Positions 45,390 through 54,237 of a DNA stretch of 64,000 nt are shown here, piece by piece. The notes under the pieces are model-generated. The model saw nothing but the letters and a program-made list of their open reading frames with translations. It was not told the origin of the DNA and ran no database searches. The stretch comes from Sphingomonadales bacterium (GTDB lineage Bacteria; Pseudomonadota; Alphaproteobacteria; SMXS01), in the NCBI GenBank assembly GCA_022844405.1, contig JALHLV010000019.1:22433-86432 (forward strand). The letters are read 5' to 3'. Numbering within the stretch: the first letter of the stretch is position 1; each line of letters begins with the position of its first letter. The position numbers and the translations under genes are program-made.

Positions 45390-46033
45390 TCACCGACCTG
45401 GAGTTGCTGCTGCTGGACTATGCGAGCGGCGCGCTGCCGGAAGGCGCGGCGCTCGCGGTCGCCACCAAGCTGGCCATGGACCCGTCCGCGCGCACCGACA
45501 TGCAGCTGCTGGAGGCAGCCGGCGGCGCCCTGTTCGACGGGATCGATCCCGAGGCGCTGTCCGATGACCTGCTGGCCACCACGCTCGACCGGCTGGACGG
45601 CGAAGCCGGCCCGCCGGCGCTCCTGCCGCTGCCGGACGAGGACACACGCCGCCTGTTGCCCGCGCCGCTCTGGCGTTACGCGCCCAGGGGTCTGGACGGC
45701 CTGCGGTGGCGCGACTGGGGCCGCAACGTGCGCGAGGCGGTGCTGCCGCTCGCCGACAGGAGTCACCGCGCGACGCTGCTGCATATCAGGGGCGGCCACG
45801 GCGTGCTGCAGCACACCCATCACGGGATGGAGTATACGGTGGTGCTGTCGGGATCGTTCCGCGACGAGTCCGGACAATATGGACCCGGCGCGCTCCAGGT
45901 CTGCGACGGTACGGTCCGCCACAAGCCCATCGCCGACCCGGGCGCGGACTGCCTGTGCCTGGGCGTGGTGAGCGCGCCGCTGCACTTCACCGGCCTGGTC
46001 GGCCGGTTCATCAATCCCAAGGTGAGATTCTAA
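45386..46033 (+). CDS. chrR: ChrR-type anti-sigma factor lacking the N-terminal zinc ligands
   Basis: A 215-residue cupin anti-sigma factor. The N-terminal sigma-binding domain ends in VATKLAMDPSARTD; at the places of the family HxxxCxxC zinc motif it has K28, D32 and A35, so the zinc-binding set is lost. The C-terminal cupin keeps the metal ligands: LQHTHHGMEYTVVLSG (HxHxxxE) and VRHKP (His). In Rhodobacter ChrR, the cupin domain senses singlet oxygen and the N-terminal zinc site stabilises RpoE binding. The gene is coupled to the sigma gene and convergent with cfa. Confidence 0.88.
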   Translation: MITDLELLLLDYASGALPEGAALAVATKLAMDPSARTDMQLLEAAGGALFDGIDPEALSDDLLATTLDRLDGEAGPPALLPLPDEDTRRLLPAPLWRYAPRGLDGLRWRDWGRNVREAVLPLADRSHRATLLHIRGGHGVLQHTHHGMEYTVVLSGSFRDESGQYGPGALQVCDGTVRHKPIADPGADCLCLGVVSAPLHFTGLVGRFINPKVRF

Positions 46034-46072
46034 AGCGTCATCATCCGCCGATTTTGCGGGAACGCCCGGGGT

Positions 46073-47350
46073 TTACTCCCGCGTCAGCGCAACCTGCATG
46101 ACGTCGATGGTCTTGGCCCGGAACCCGCCCTCGCAATAGGCCAGGTAGTAGCGCCACAGCCGCCGGAACCGGTCGTCCAGGCCGTCGAAGCGCAAGCCTT
46201 CGGCGGCGGACTCGAATCGCTCGCGCCACAGCCGCAGGGTGCGCGCGTAGTGATCGGCGTAGAACGCCTCGTTCAGCACCTTCAGCCCGGCGCGCCCCAC
46301 ATGCTCGCGGAACACCTTGAGCGACGGCAGCATGCCGCCGGGGAAAATGTGGGTCTGGATGAAGTCCGGCTTGCGCCGGTAGGCCTCGTAGGCCTCGTCC
46401 GTGATGGTGATCACCTGCAGCGCGGCGCGGCCGCCGGGGCGCACGGTCTGCGCCACCTTGCCGAAGAACGCCGGCCAGTATTTCTCGCCCACCGCCTCGA
46501 ACATCTCGATCGATGCCAGATGGTCGAACTTGCCCTGCACGTCGCGGTAGTCGATGAGCTGGACCGATACCTGGTTGCCGAGGCCGGCGCGCTGGATGCG
46601 CTCGCTGGCATACCGGTGCTGTTCCTGCGAGATGGTGATGGAGGTGACGTCGACACCACGCTCGCGGGCCGCGAACTCGGCGAAACCACCCCAGCCGCAG
46701 CCGATTTCCAGCAGCCGCTCGCCGGGCTTCGGATCGATCATATCGAGCAGGCGGCGGTATTTGTGGCGCTGCGCTTCCTCGAGCGTCGTGTCCTCGGTCG
46801 GAAACACGCCCGAAGAATAGGTGACCGTGTCATCGAGCCAGGAGGTGTAGAACTCGTTGCCCAGATCGTAATGGGCGGCGATGTTGCGCCGGCTGCCCTT
46901 GCGCGAGTTGGGGCGCACCGAATGGGCGAGCCGCTGCAGCGCGACCGACAGCTTGTGGCCCTGGATCTCGCGGCGGGTGCCCAGCCGGTTGCGCGCCGCC
47001 AGCTCGATGAGCGCGGCCAGGTCCGTGGTCTCCCAGTGTCCGGCGATGTACGAGTCCGCGAAGCCGACGCTGCCGGCGCCGAACAGCCGCTTGAGCGCGT
47101 CCCAGTTGCGGAAATGCAGGTCCGCCTCGGGTCCCGGCGCCGTGCCGCGAAAGGTTCGGCGTTCGCCCGACGGCACCTCGACAGTGAGGGTGCCGGCTTC
47201 CAGGTTGCGGTCGACGAAGGCGAAGAGCTGCGCCTCTCCGGCCCGGCTCAACAGGCGCCCAAGGCCGCCGAATGCCATGCGCGGCAACCCAAGGCGCTGG
47301 GCGGCGATGCGCCCTGCGGGGTTATCTTCCGGCGGCATAGAGCGGTTCAT
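46073..47350 (-). CDS. cfa: cyclopropane-fatty-acyl-phospholipid synthase family protein
   Basis: A 425-residue SAM-dependent fatty-acid methyltransferase of the CFA/mycolic-acid synthase family. The SAM motif is LLEIGCGWGGFAEFAARERGVDVTSITIS; an N-terminal lipid-binding extension of ~120 residues precedes HYDLGNEFYTSWLDDTVTYSSGVF, and the catalytic region includes IEMFEAVGEKYWPAFFGKV. It methylenates unsaturated acyl chains of membrane phospholipids. It overlaps the DUF1365 gene by 29 nt. CFA synthase is a classic member of the RpoE/ChrR singlet-oxygen regulon in Rhodobacter; here it follows DUF1365, FAD and photolyase genes. Confidence 0.93.
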   Translation of the reverse strand: MNRSMPPEDNPAGRIAAQRLGLPRMAFGGLGRLLSRAGEAQLFAFVDRNLEAGTLTVEVPSGERRTFRGTAPGPEADLHFRNWDALKRLFGAGSVGFADSYIAGHWETTDLAALIELAARNRLGTRREIQGHKLSVALQRLAHSVRPNSRKGSRRNIAAHYDLGNEFYTSWLDDTVTYSSGVFPTEDTTLEEAQRHKYRRLLDMIDPKPGERLLEIGCGWGGFAEFAARERGVDVTSITISQEQHRYASERIQRAGLGNQVSVQLIDYRDVQGKFDHLASIEMFEAVGEKYWPAFFGKVAQTVRPGGRAALQVITITDEAYEAYRRKPDFIQTHIFPGGMLPSLKVFREHVGRAGLKVLNEAFYADHYARTLRLWRERFESAAEGLRFDGLDDRFRRLWRYYLAYCEGGFRAKTIDVMQVALTRE

Positions 47351-48119
47351 GCGTATCCCTCGCCACCTGTTCGCCCGATACCTCCGTATCGGGCGGCGCC
47401 GGGTGGCGGAAAACGCGCGCCCCCTTGCGCCAGAGCTTCCATGCCTCCCAGTGGATACCGCCGATGACCTTCAGCGTCATCAAGGGATGCCGGATGAACA
47501 TTCGCGCCAGTATGCCATCAGTCAGAGGTTTTCGCACCCCCGACAGGGCGGCGAACAGCACGTTGCCCTCCGGCGTCTGCTCGCGGATGGCGACGGAGAG
47601 GGTCTCGCCGGGCTCGCCGAGCTTGAAATGGTAGCGCGCCTCCATGCCGATGAACGGCGAGACGTACAGGTTCTTGTCGCACTGCTGACGGATGATGGCG
47701 CCGTCGCCGTCCACCGGCAGCAGGTAGGAATGGCGGTCCCGGTGGGTGTTGGTCACTTCGTAGAGGATCGCCCGCAGCGCGCCGGCGGTGTCGCGGATGT
47801 AGTAGACGCACAGCGGATTGAACACGTAGCCCAGCACCCTCGGGAAGCACAGCAGGTCGATCCTGCCCACCGGGAAATCATGTCCCTTGTCGGCCAGCGC
47901 CCGTTCGACCCAGGCGCGGGGCGATCCGCCGGCGCCGAAGTCGCGGTCGCGGAAGCTGAACAGGTTGAAGCGGTTGTGCGAGAACAGCCGGAGCGTGCGG
48001 CCCAGGCCCTCGATCTCGTCGAGGTCGAGCAGCAGCGAGAACACCCGGTAGGTGAAGCGGTGGCGGAACGGCCGCACCCGGTGGTGCATCACCGTCGATT
48101 CATAGAGCGCCGAGCGCAT
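47322..48119 (-). CDS. DUF1365 family protein
   Basis: A 265-residue DUF1365 protein: MRSALYESTVMHHRVRPFRHRFTYRVFSLLLDLDEIEGL, RIDLLCFPRVLGYVFNPLCVYYI, VTNTHRDRHSYLLPV, and KNLYVSPFIGMEARYHFKL. The family is found beside cfa and FAD-dependent amine oxidase-type genes, and a role in synthesis of a modified membrane lipid is likely (inference). The start is the ATG at 48119 just 7 nt after the FAD gene's stop. Confidence 0.9.
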   Translation of the reverse strand: MRSALYESTVMHHRVRPFRHRFTYRVFSLLLDLDEIEGLGRTLRLFSHNRFNLFSFRDRDFGAGGSPRAWVERALADKGHDFPVGRIDLLCFPRVLGYVFNPLCVYYIRDTAGALRAILYEVTNTHRDRHSYLLPVDGDGAIIRQQCDKNLYVSPFIGMEARYHFKLGEPGETLSVAIREQTPEGNVLFAALSGVRKPLTDGILARMFIRHPLMTLKVIGGIHWEAWKLWRKGARVFRHPAPPDTEVSGEQVARDTHEPLYAAGR

Positions 48120-48126
48120 GGCCGGC

Positions 48127-49482
48127 TCAGGCCACGGCCGCTTCGGCGGGACGGTCGGCGAGCCAGGGCAGCTCGGCGCCGAGCGCCAGCGCGACGTTGA
48201 GTCCGGAGGTGAAGGCGTCCTCGTGGAAGCCGTAGCCGAAATAGCTGCCGCAGTACCAGACCCGGTCGACACCCTGGATCTCGGGTAGACGCTTCTGGGC
48301 GGCGAGCGCCTTGCCGTCGAACGACGGATGGTCGTAGGCGATGCGGGCGATCACCGCCTCGTCGCTCGGCTCGTGCAGCGGATTGAGGGTGACGAACAGC
48401 GGCACGCGCGGGTCGATCCCCTGCAGCCGGTTCATCCAGTAGGTGACCGACAGACGGCCCTCGATGTCCTCGGCGCCGCTCGACAGGTAGTTCCAGCTGG
48501 ACCAGACGTCGCGGCGTCTGGGCATCAGCGTGCTGTCCCGGTGCAGGATGACGGCGTTCTTCTCGTAGTCGAACGCGCCCAGCACGGCGTGCTCCAGCGC
48601 CGTCGGCGCGGGCAGCATGCCGAAAGCCTGGTCGGCGTGGGCGGCGATGACCACCTGGTCGTAAACCACGCCCGCGTCCGCATCGGTCTTGACCCGGATC
48701 CCCGCCGCCTCCCGCGTCACCTCGCGGACCGGATGGCCGGAGCGGATGTCGCCGGCGAAGTCGTCGATGATGGCGCGCACATAGGCATTGCTGCCGCCGG
48801 TGACGGTCCGCCAGCGCGGCCGGCCCTTCACCGCCAACAGGCCGTGCTGCTGGTAGAAGCGGATGAAGGTGGCGGCCGGGAAATCCTCGATCTTGTGGAC
48901 GGGCATGGACCAGATGGCCGCGGCCATCGGATAGAGGTGGTTGAAGCGGAAATACTTCGAGTAGCCCTGACGGTCGAGCAACTTGCCGAGGGTGATGTTC
49001 TCCAGGTTCTCGCGCTCCAGCAGCAGCGGCATTTCCCGGTAGAAGCGCAGCACGTCCCAGACCATGCGCCAGTAGATGGGCCGCGCCACGTTGCGGCGCT
49101 GGGCGAACAGGCCGCCCAGGCCGGTGCCCGAATACTCGAGTTGCCCGTCGCGGATCGACACCGCGAACGACATGTCGCTGCCCGATGTGGCGACGCCGAG
49201 ATGGGCGAACATCGACACCAGATTCGGGTAGTTCGCTTCGTTGTAGACGATGAAGCCGGTATCGACGGGCACGTCGCCGAGCGTCGTCGGGGCGATCATG
49301 GTGTGGCTGTGGCCGCCCAGGCGGCTGTCGGCCTCGTAGAGCGTGACGCGGTGACGCTTCGACAGGGCCCATGCGGCGCCGAGACCGGCCGCGCCGGAGC
49401 CGATCACCGCGATGCGCTGCGGCGGCAACGGCGATGCCGGTCTGATGGGGATGATGTTGAGGAGTTGGCCCGTGCTTGTCAT
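48127..49482 (-). CDS. FAD-dependent NAD(P)-binding oxidoreductase (amine-oxidase-like)
   Basis: A 451-residue flavoprotein. The dinucleotide-binding motif is IAVIGSGAAGLGAAWALSKRHRVTLYEADSRLGGH; the C-terminal GSYFGYGFHEDAFTSGLNVALALG region closes the FAD site. The family is conserved beside DUF1365 and cfa genes and is thought to act on lipid or isoprenoid substrates. The start at 49482 (MTSTGQLLNI) is preferred; a TTG at 49491 would add three residues. The photolyase stop lies 10 nt upstream. Confidence 0.88.
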   Translation of the reverse strand: MTSTGQLLNIIPIRPASPLPPQRIAVIGSGAAGLGAAWALSKRHRVTLYEADSRLGGHSHTMIAPTTLGDVPVDTGFIVYNEANYPNLVSMFAHLGVATSGSDMSFAVSIRDGQLEYSGTGLGGLFAQRRNVARPIYWRMVWDVLRFYREMPLLLERENLENITLGKLLDRQGYSKYFRFNHLYPMAAAIWSMPVHKIEDFPAATFIRFYQQHGLLAVKGRPRWRTVTGGSNAYVRAIIDDFAGDIRSGHPVREVTREAAGIRVKTDADAGVVYDQVVIAAHADQAFGMLPAPTALEHAVLGAFDYEKNAVILHRDSTLMPRRRDVWSSWNYLSSGAEDIEGRLSVTYWMNRLQGIDPRVPLFVTLNPLHEPSDEAVIARIAYDHPSFDGKALAAQKRLPEIQGVDRVWYCGSYFGYGFHEDAFTSGLNVALALGAELPWLADRPAEAAVA

Positions 49483-49492
49483 ATCTCTCAAT

Positions 49493-50926
49493 TCAAACTG
49501 TAAATACGTCGTTCATCCGGCTGAACGCGGCAAGCGCCCGCTTACGTGCCTCGGCGTGGTCAACGATGCGATCCGGATAAGACTGCCCAAGCCTCAAGCC
49601 CATCGTTTCCCGGCCAGCCGGCGTCATTGTCCAGGGCTCCGCCACATGTGGACCCGGGACGTTGCCCAGTTCCGGAACCCAACAACGGATGTAACGCCCT
49701 TCAGGATCGAACTTTCGCGCCTGCAGCGCCGGGTTGAAAACCCGAAAATATGGAGCCGCATCAGTACCACAGCCGGTGACCCATTGCCAGCCGAACGAAT
49801 TACTGGCGGCATCCGCATCGACCAGCGTGTCGAGGAACCAGGCCGCGCCGAGCCGCCAGTCGAGCCGCAGATCCTTCACCAGGAACGACGCGGCGATCAT
49901 GCGGACCCGGTTGTGCATCCATCCGGTGCGCCATAGCTGACGCATGCCGGCATCGACGATGGGATATCCGGTCTCGCCGCGCTGCCAGGCGCGAAGCGCG
50001 CCCTCGTCCTGGTTCCAGGGGAAGGCGTCGAACTCCGGGCGCAGCGGGGATTGGACCATGTGCGGAAAGTGATGCAGCAAATGGCAGGCGAATTCGCGCC
50101 ACACGAGTTCGCGCAGGAAGGCGGCCACGCCGGGGCCGTCGGCGTCCCGATGATGCATCGCCGCGTGCCAGATTTGCCGGGCGCTGATCTCGCCGAAATG
50201 CAGGTAGGGCGAAAGCCGTGACGTGCCCTCCTCGGCCGGCAGGTCGCGGGCGCCGTCATACGCGGCGGCGGCGCGGTCGAGAAACGTTCGCAGCCGAACC
50301 GCGCCCGCCGCCTCGCCCGGCGTCCACGCCTCGCGCAGGCCACCGGCCCAGTCCGGATGCGTCGGCCGCAACGCCCAGGCGGCAAGATCGTCGCTCTCGG
50401 GCCACTGGCCGGGTGCGGCAAGCCGTTCTGGCGCCGGCATGGGAGGCGGCGGCGGCGGCGGCCCGAGGCACGCCCGGTGGAACGGCGTGAATACCTTGTA
50501 TGGTCCGCCGGCCCCGGTGACGACGGATCCGGGCTCGAACAGGTGGTTGCCGGGCAGCAGGGTCACCGCGACGCCGGACTCGCGCAGGAGCCGCTCGACC
50601 GTCCGTTGGCGGGGCTCGTGGGAGCGGCTGGCGAGAATAGCGCCCGCACCGGTCTCGCGTACCAGCTCGGGCAGCAAGCGCGACGCGTTGCCGCGCCTGA
50701 GGATCAGCCGCGACCCCAGCGCGGCCAGCGAGTCCGACAGCCGATGAAGACTGTGATGCAGCCACCACCGGCTGGCGGCGCCGGGGACCGCGTGGCGGTT
50801 GCCGGTGTCGAGCACGAAGACGGGAATGACCGGCCGGCCGCTGCGCGCCGCCGCGGCGAGCGCCGGATGATCCGCGAGGCGCAGGTCGGATCGGAACAGG
50901 ACGATAAGGGGCGAGGATGCCGACAT
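49493..50926 (-). CDS. phr: deoxyribodipyrimidine photolyase (cryptochrome/photolyase family)
   Basis: A 477-residue photolyase. The N-terminal alpha/beta domain starts MSASSPLIVLFRSDLRLADHPALAAA; the FAD-binding helical domain has EGTSRLSPYLHFGEISARQIWHA, WREFACHLLHHFPHM, GYPIVDAGMRQLWRTGWMHNRVRM and FLVKDLRLDWRLGAAWFLDTLVDADAASNSFGWQWVTGCGTDAAPYFRVFNP. It repairs UV cyclobutane dimers with blue light. An RpoE-type promoter candidate with TGATCC overlaps its start region. First gene of the FAD/DUF1365/cfa block. Confidence 0.95.
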   Translation of the reverse strand: MSASSPLIVLFRSDLRLADHPALAAAARSGRPVIPVFVLDTGNRHAVPGAASRWWLHHSLHRLSDSLAALGSRLILRRGNASRLLPELVRETGAGAILASRSHEPRQRTVERLLRESGVAVTLLPGNHLFEPGSVVTGAGGPYKVFTPFHRACLGPPPPPPPMPAPERLAAPGQWPESDDLAAWALRPTHPDWAGGLREAWTPGEAAGAVRLRTFLDRAAAAYDGARDLPAEEGTSRLSPYLHFGEISARQIWHAAMHHRDADGPGVAAFLRELVWREFACHLLHHFPHMVQSPLRPEFDAFPWNQDEGALRAWQRGETGYPIVDAGMRQLWRTGWMHNRVRMIAASFLVKDLRLDWRLGAAWFLDTLVDADAASNSFGWQWVTGCGTDAAPYFRVFNPALQARKFDPEGRYIRCWVPELGNVPGPHVAEPWTMTPAGRETMGLRLGQSYPDRIVDHAEARKRALAAFSRMNDVFTV

Positions 50927-50930
50927 GAGC

Positions 50931-50960
50931 TCTGTACGCCCGGCACGCGGGCGCGGATCA
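50931..50960 (-). promoter_or_regulatory. candidate ECF-type promoter before the photolyase gene
   Basis: On the minus strand, TGATCC (50960-50955) and TACAGA (50936-50931) are 18 bp apart, the same layout as before the sigma gene (TGATCC-N18-TATGAC). The -10 box lies only 4 nt from the ATG at 50926, so if used the mRNA would be leaderless. Confidence 0.45.
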
Positions 50961-50979
50961 TGACAACGCGGGATTCCCT

Positions 50980-51687
50980 TTAGCTGACGCGCTTGAACTC
51001 GATCAGCGAACCGTCGGCGACGGCGATGAACTGCATCTTCACCAGCTCGCCGTTCCCACCGTACCAGAGGTCGAGGTCGATGGGCTTGCCGGTCTCGGCG
51101 ACGACGCCGGTGATCTTGTAGCGGTGGGCGGCGACCGATGCACCGACCGATTCCACCTGCTCGACCCCCTTGGGCTCGATATTGACGTCGATGGGCGAGC
51201 CGTACTGGGTGTTGAACCAGCGCGAGGTTTCCATCATCTCCGGCCGCCAATAGCTGGTGGGCGGCAGGGTATCGGGGAGGAACCGCTGCTGGTCGTTGGT
51301 CTTCACCAGCAGCTTGTCGTCTCCGGAGACGTGGGCATCGACCTCCCACTTCTTGCCGTTCTGCTTGGTGGCGCTCTCGAACGCCACCATACGGTCGCCG
51401 GACCACAGTTCCATGGCCGTGTGATCATAGCGGTAGACGGTGACGAACAGTATCTGGACCTTCAGGTCCGAGTCGACGTGGACCTGAAGCCGGTCACCCT
51501 TGCCCACGAAGCTGAGCTTGTGGGTGCCGATCCGCTCGCCCTTGCGCAAGATGGCGAACTCGATGCTGCCGTCCTGCGGCACGCCGGTCTCGGCAGCGGG
51601 CGGATTGAGGGTTGCCGTCGTCGACGGGGCGGCGACCGCCATGGCGGCGGCGATCAGTGTGGTCGCGACTGGGGCTCTCAAGCGCAT
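50980..51687 (-). CDS. DUF6134/DUF3108-like secreted protein
   Basis: A 235-residue protein with a signal peptide (MRLRAPVATTLIAAAMAVAAPSTTA). The mature part has the DUF6134 pattern: FAILRKGERIGTHKLSFVGKGDRLQVHVDSDLKVQILFVTVYRYDHTAMELWSGDRM and LPPTSYWRPEMMETSRWFNTQYG. Periplasmic and probably beta-rich. The start at 51687 has an RBS (GGAGA). It is upstream of the photolyase gene on the same strand (53-nt gap), which contains the candidate ECF promoter. Confidence 0.85.
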   Translation of the reverse strand: MRLRAPVATTLIAAAMAVAAPSTTATLNPPAAETGVPQDGSIEFAILRKGERIGTHKLSFVGKGDRLQVHVDSDLKVQILFVTVYRYDHTAMELWSGDRMVAFESATKQNGKKWEVDAHVSGDDKLLVKTNDQQRFLPDTLPPTSYWRPEMMETSRWFNTQYGSPIDVNIEPKGVEQVESVGASVAAHRYKITGVVAETGKPIDLDLWYGGNGELVKMQFIAVADGSLIEFKRVS

Positions 51688-51823
51688 CCGGTTCGTTCTC
51701 CAGAGGCTATAGTGCTCGCACTGCTGAATGGGTTTCCACCGCGGCCGTCCATGGTCCCGGCCGCTCTCCCCGCAGGGGTCGACCCTAGCACGGGTCGGCG
51801 CCGCGGCAAAGGCGGCAAGCGCA

Positions 51824-52456
51824 CTACCTGGCGGCGGCGAGTTCGCCCGTGGTCCACTGGACGCTCTCGGCCAGCGCATCCTGCACGGCCTGGTCGAAAG
51901 CGGCGATGACCGCGTCGATGTTGGGCGACGTGGCCTGGACCTTCGCCTCCACCACCTTCTGGCCGGCCACGGCGACGGGTCCAAGCCTGACCAGGGTCAG
52001 CGCGAGGCGGACCCGGACCTGAGGCGTCGTCGCGCCCTGAAAATACTCCGCCTGGAAGTCGCGGATCTGGACCTGGAGTTCGTAGCCCGCCGGCGCGACC
52101 GCGCCGCCGCGGGCCTGGGTGACCGTCTGTCCCGCCCGCTCGAACGACTCGACCAGCACGTTCTGGATCATGGTCGTCGGCCGGCCGGCCCAGCGCGCAT
52201 CGGCGAAGAACTGCAGCTCGTTGGGCGACGAGCGCCGCGCGATCATGGTCGTGTCGAGGCCATTGACCGAGGTCGGATCCTCGATCAGCAGCAGCGACTT
52301 GGTCCCTCGCGCGTCGATGGTTTCGGGCGTGGTCAAGTTGTAGAGGCCGGGCGCCGGACCGTCATTGGGCAGCTTGATCAGGCCGCCGCAGGCGCCGAGC
52401 AGGGCAGGGATCAGGACGATGGCCGCCAGGCGGCCCATGGAGCGGATCGGCATCAT
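51824..52456 (-). CDS. ABC-type transport auxiliary lipoprotein (PqiC/ABC_trans_aux)
   Basis: A 210-residue lipoprotein with signal MGRLAAIVLIPALLGAC and a lipobox cysteine at residue 23. The ABC_trans_aux fold (VAGQKVVEAKVQATSPNIDAVIAAFDQAVQDAL tail) matches PqiC-like auxiliary proteins of Mce/Mla transporters, which sit in the outer membrane or periplasm. It overlaps the MlaD-like gene by 4 nt, and is the last gene of the four-gene operon. Confidence 0.88.
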   Translation of the reverse strand: MMPIRSMGRLAAIVLIPALLGACGGLIKLPNDGPAPGLYNLTTPETIDARGTKSLLLIEDPTSVNGLDTTMIARRSSPNELQFFADARWAGRPTTMIQNVLVESFERAGQTVTQARGGAVAPAGYELQVQIRDFQAEYFQGATTPQVRVRLALTLVRLGPVAVAGQKVVEAKVQATSPNIDAVIAAFDQAVQDALAESVQWTTGELAAAR

Positions 52457-53391
52457 TGTTTGGGTGCCTCGATCTGGGGCGTCTTGGGCGGGAAGATGAA
52501 TTCGGTCGGGCTGGCCTCGATCTTCTCCAGCACGCGGTTGAGCGCGGCGGCGGCGCGCCTGGCCTCGGTGGCGAACTGGCCGATCTCGGGCAGCGCGGTC
52601 GACGCGAAGTTGGACACCGCCGGCCGGTTCTCGCTGACCATGGCATCCAGGTTCTTGCTGAGCTGCTCGAAGTTCCTGGCCGTCTGGCGGAAGTCGGCGA
52701 GCGCGGCGGGCAGGTCGTTGGCGGAGAGGTTCTCAAGGTTGCCGGCGAGGCGATTGATGCGTTCCATGGCCTCGCGCGCCTGGATGATGGCCACCTTGAT
52801 GTCGGCGTTGTTTTCGGCGACCGCGCCGGTGACGCTCTGCAAGTTGCCCAGGATGGCCGAGACCTTGCCGACGTTCTCGTCGCTGATCAGCTTGGCGGCC
52901 TGATCGAGGGCGCGGATCGCCGAGGCGAGCACCTCGGGCGCCGTCCGGAACACGCCCTGCAGGCCGGTGATGCGCGACGGAATGACCGGATACTCCTCGC
53001 CCTCGGGAGTCGTCAGCTTCTGGCCGGGCTTGTTGTCCTTGTCCTCGTTGATGAGCTGCACGAACGAGACGCCGGTAAAGCCCAGCACCTCGAGCGTCGC
53101 CACCGTGTCGGTGGTGATCGGCGTGTTGGAGAACACGCGGATCGTCACCTTGATGCGGCTGGCCTTGCGCGGGTCCACCGAGATGTCGCGCGCCTCGCCC
53201 ACCAGCAGGCCGTTGAACCGCACCTCGCCCGACTTGGCGAGGCCGGTGACCGGGGTGTCGAAATAGATGTTGTAGAAACTGTAGTCCTTGTTGAAATCGG
53301 CCTTCGCCGCCCAGAAGAAGAAGGCGACCAGGCCGACCGACAGCGCCAGGACGACGGCACCCATGAGAACGTGATGTGCGCGGGTTTCCAT
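52453..53391 (-). CDS. MlaD-family (MCE domain) substrate-binding protein
   Basis: A 312-residue protein with one N-terminal TM anchor (VLMGAVVLALSVGLVAFFFWAAKADF) and one MCE domain (YNIYFDTPVTGLAKSGEVRFNGLLVGEARDISVDPRKASRIKVTIRVFSNTPITTDTVATLEVLGFTG), then a long helical tail (RALDQAAKLISDENVGKVSAILGNL, AREAMERINRLAGNLENLSANDLPAALADFRQTA). It forms a hexameric lipid tunnel in the periplasm of MlaFEDB-type transporters. Overlaps the auxiliary lipoprotein gene by 4 nt and is followed upstream by the ATPase gene (9 nt). Confidence 0.92.
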   Translation of the reverse strand: METRAHHVLMGAVVLALSVGLVAFFFWAAKADFNKDYSFYNIYFDTPVTGLAKSGEVRFNGLLVGEARDISVDPRKASRIKVTIRVFSNTPITTDTVATLEVLGFTGVSFVQLINEDKDNKPGQKLTTPEGEEYPVIPSRITGLQGVFRTAPEVLASAIRALDQAAKLISDENVGKVSAILGNLQSVTGAVAENNADIKVAIIQAREAMERINRLAGNLENLSANDLPAALADFRQTARNFEQLSKNLDAMVSENRPAVSNFASTALPEIGQFATEARRAAAALNRVLEKIEASPTEFIFPPKTPQIEAPKQ

Positions 53392-53400
53392 GGTGTTGGC

Positions 53401-54237
53401 CTATCTTTTTCCGACGTTCGCAGCCCGCGACCGCGGGCCATGAAAATACTCCCGGATCCAGGGATGGTCGCTCTGCAGCATGTCGTCGATCGATCCTACC
53501 AGTTTAACACGTTTGTCGGCGAGCACGGCAATGCGGTCGCAGATCGTCACCAGCGAGTCGAGGTCGTGGGTGATCATCACGACGGTCAGCCCCAGCGTCT
53601 TGCGCAGATGGGCGATCAGGTCGTCGAAGGCGGCGGCGCCGATGGGGTCGAGGCCGGCGGTGGGCTCGTCGAGGAACAGGATCTCCGGGTCGAGCGCGAT
53701 GGCGCGAGCGATGCCGGCGCGCTTCTTCATGCCGCCCGACAGCTCGGAGGGCAGCTTGGGCGCCGCGTCGGGCGGCAGGCCGACCATGGAGAGCTTCATG
53801 GAGGCGATCTCGTCCATCAACTCCTGCGGCATGCCGCGGACATGCTCGCGCATAGGCACCTGGACGTTCTGCGCCACGGTCAGCGCGCTGAACAGCGCGC
53901 CCGCCTGAAACAGCACGCCCCAGCGCTTTTCGATGCGCCGCTGCTCGAAGAACGACAGGGTCAGGAAGTCCTCGCCGAACGCCCAGACCGATCCGGCCTG
54001 CGCCTTGTTGAGGCCGATGACGGTGCGCATCAGCACCGACTTGCCGGTGCCGGAACCGCCGACGATGCCGATCACCTCGCCCCGGTAGATGTCCAGGTCC
54101 AAGTCCTCGATGATCGGCGGGCCGCCGAAGCCGACCTCGAGCCCGCGGATGGCGATGGCGACATCCTTCAGCGTCGACTGCCGGGCTTCCTCCGGTGATT
54201 GCCGCCCCAGCCTTTCCAGATCCTCGGCGACCATCAC
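53401..54237 (-). CDS. ABC transporter ATP-binding protein (MlaF-like)
   Basis: A 278-residue ATPase. Walker A is GGSGTGKSVLM (residues 60-70), signature ELSGGMKKRAGIARAIALDP, Walker B EILFLDEPTAGLDP and H-loop VVMITHDLDSL. The C-terminal tail is short and basic (HGPRSRAANVGKR). It powers the Mla-type lipid transporter. It overlaps the permease gene by 4 nt. Confidence 0.93.
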   Translation of the reverse strand: MMVAEDLERLGRQSPEEARQSTLKDVAIAIRGLEVGFGGPPIIEDLDLDIYRGEVIGIVGGSGTGKSVLMRTVIGLNKAQAGSVWAFGEDFLTLSFFEQRRIEKRWGVLFQAGALFSALTVAQNVQVPMREHVRGMPQELMDEIASMKLSMVGLPPDAAPKLPSELSGGMKKRAGIARAIALDPEILFLDEPTAGLDPIGAAAFDDLIAHLRKTLGLTVVMITHDLDSLVTICDRIAVLADKRVKLVGSIDDMLQSDHPWIREYFHGPRSRAANVGKR

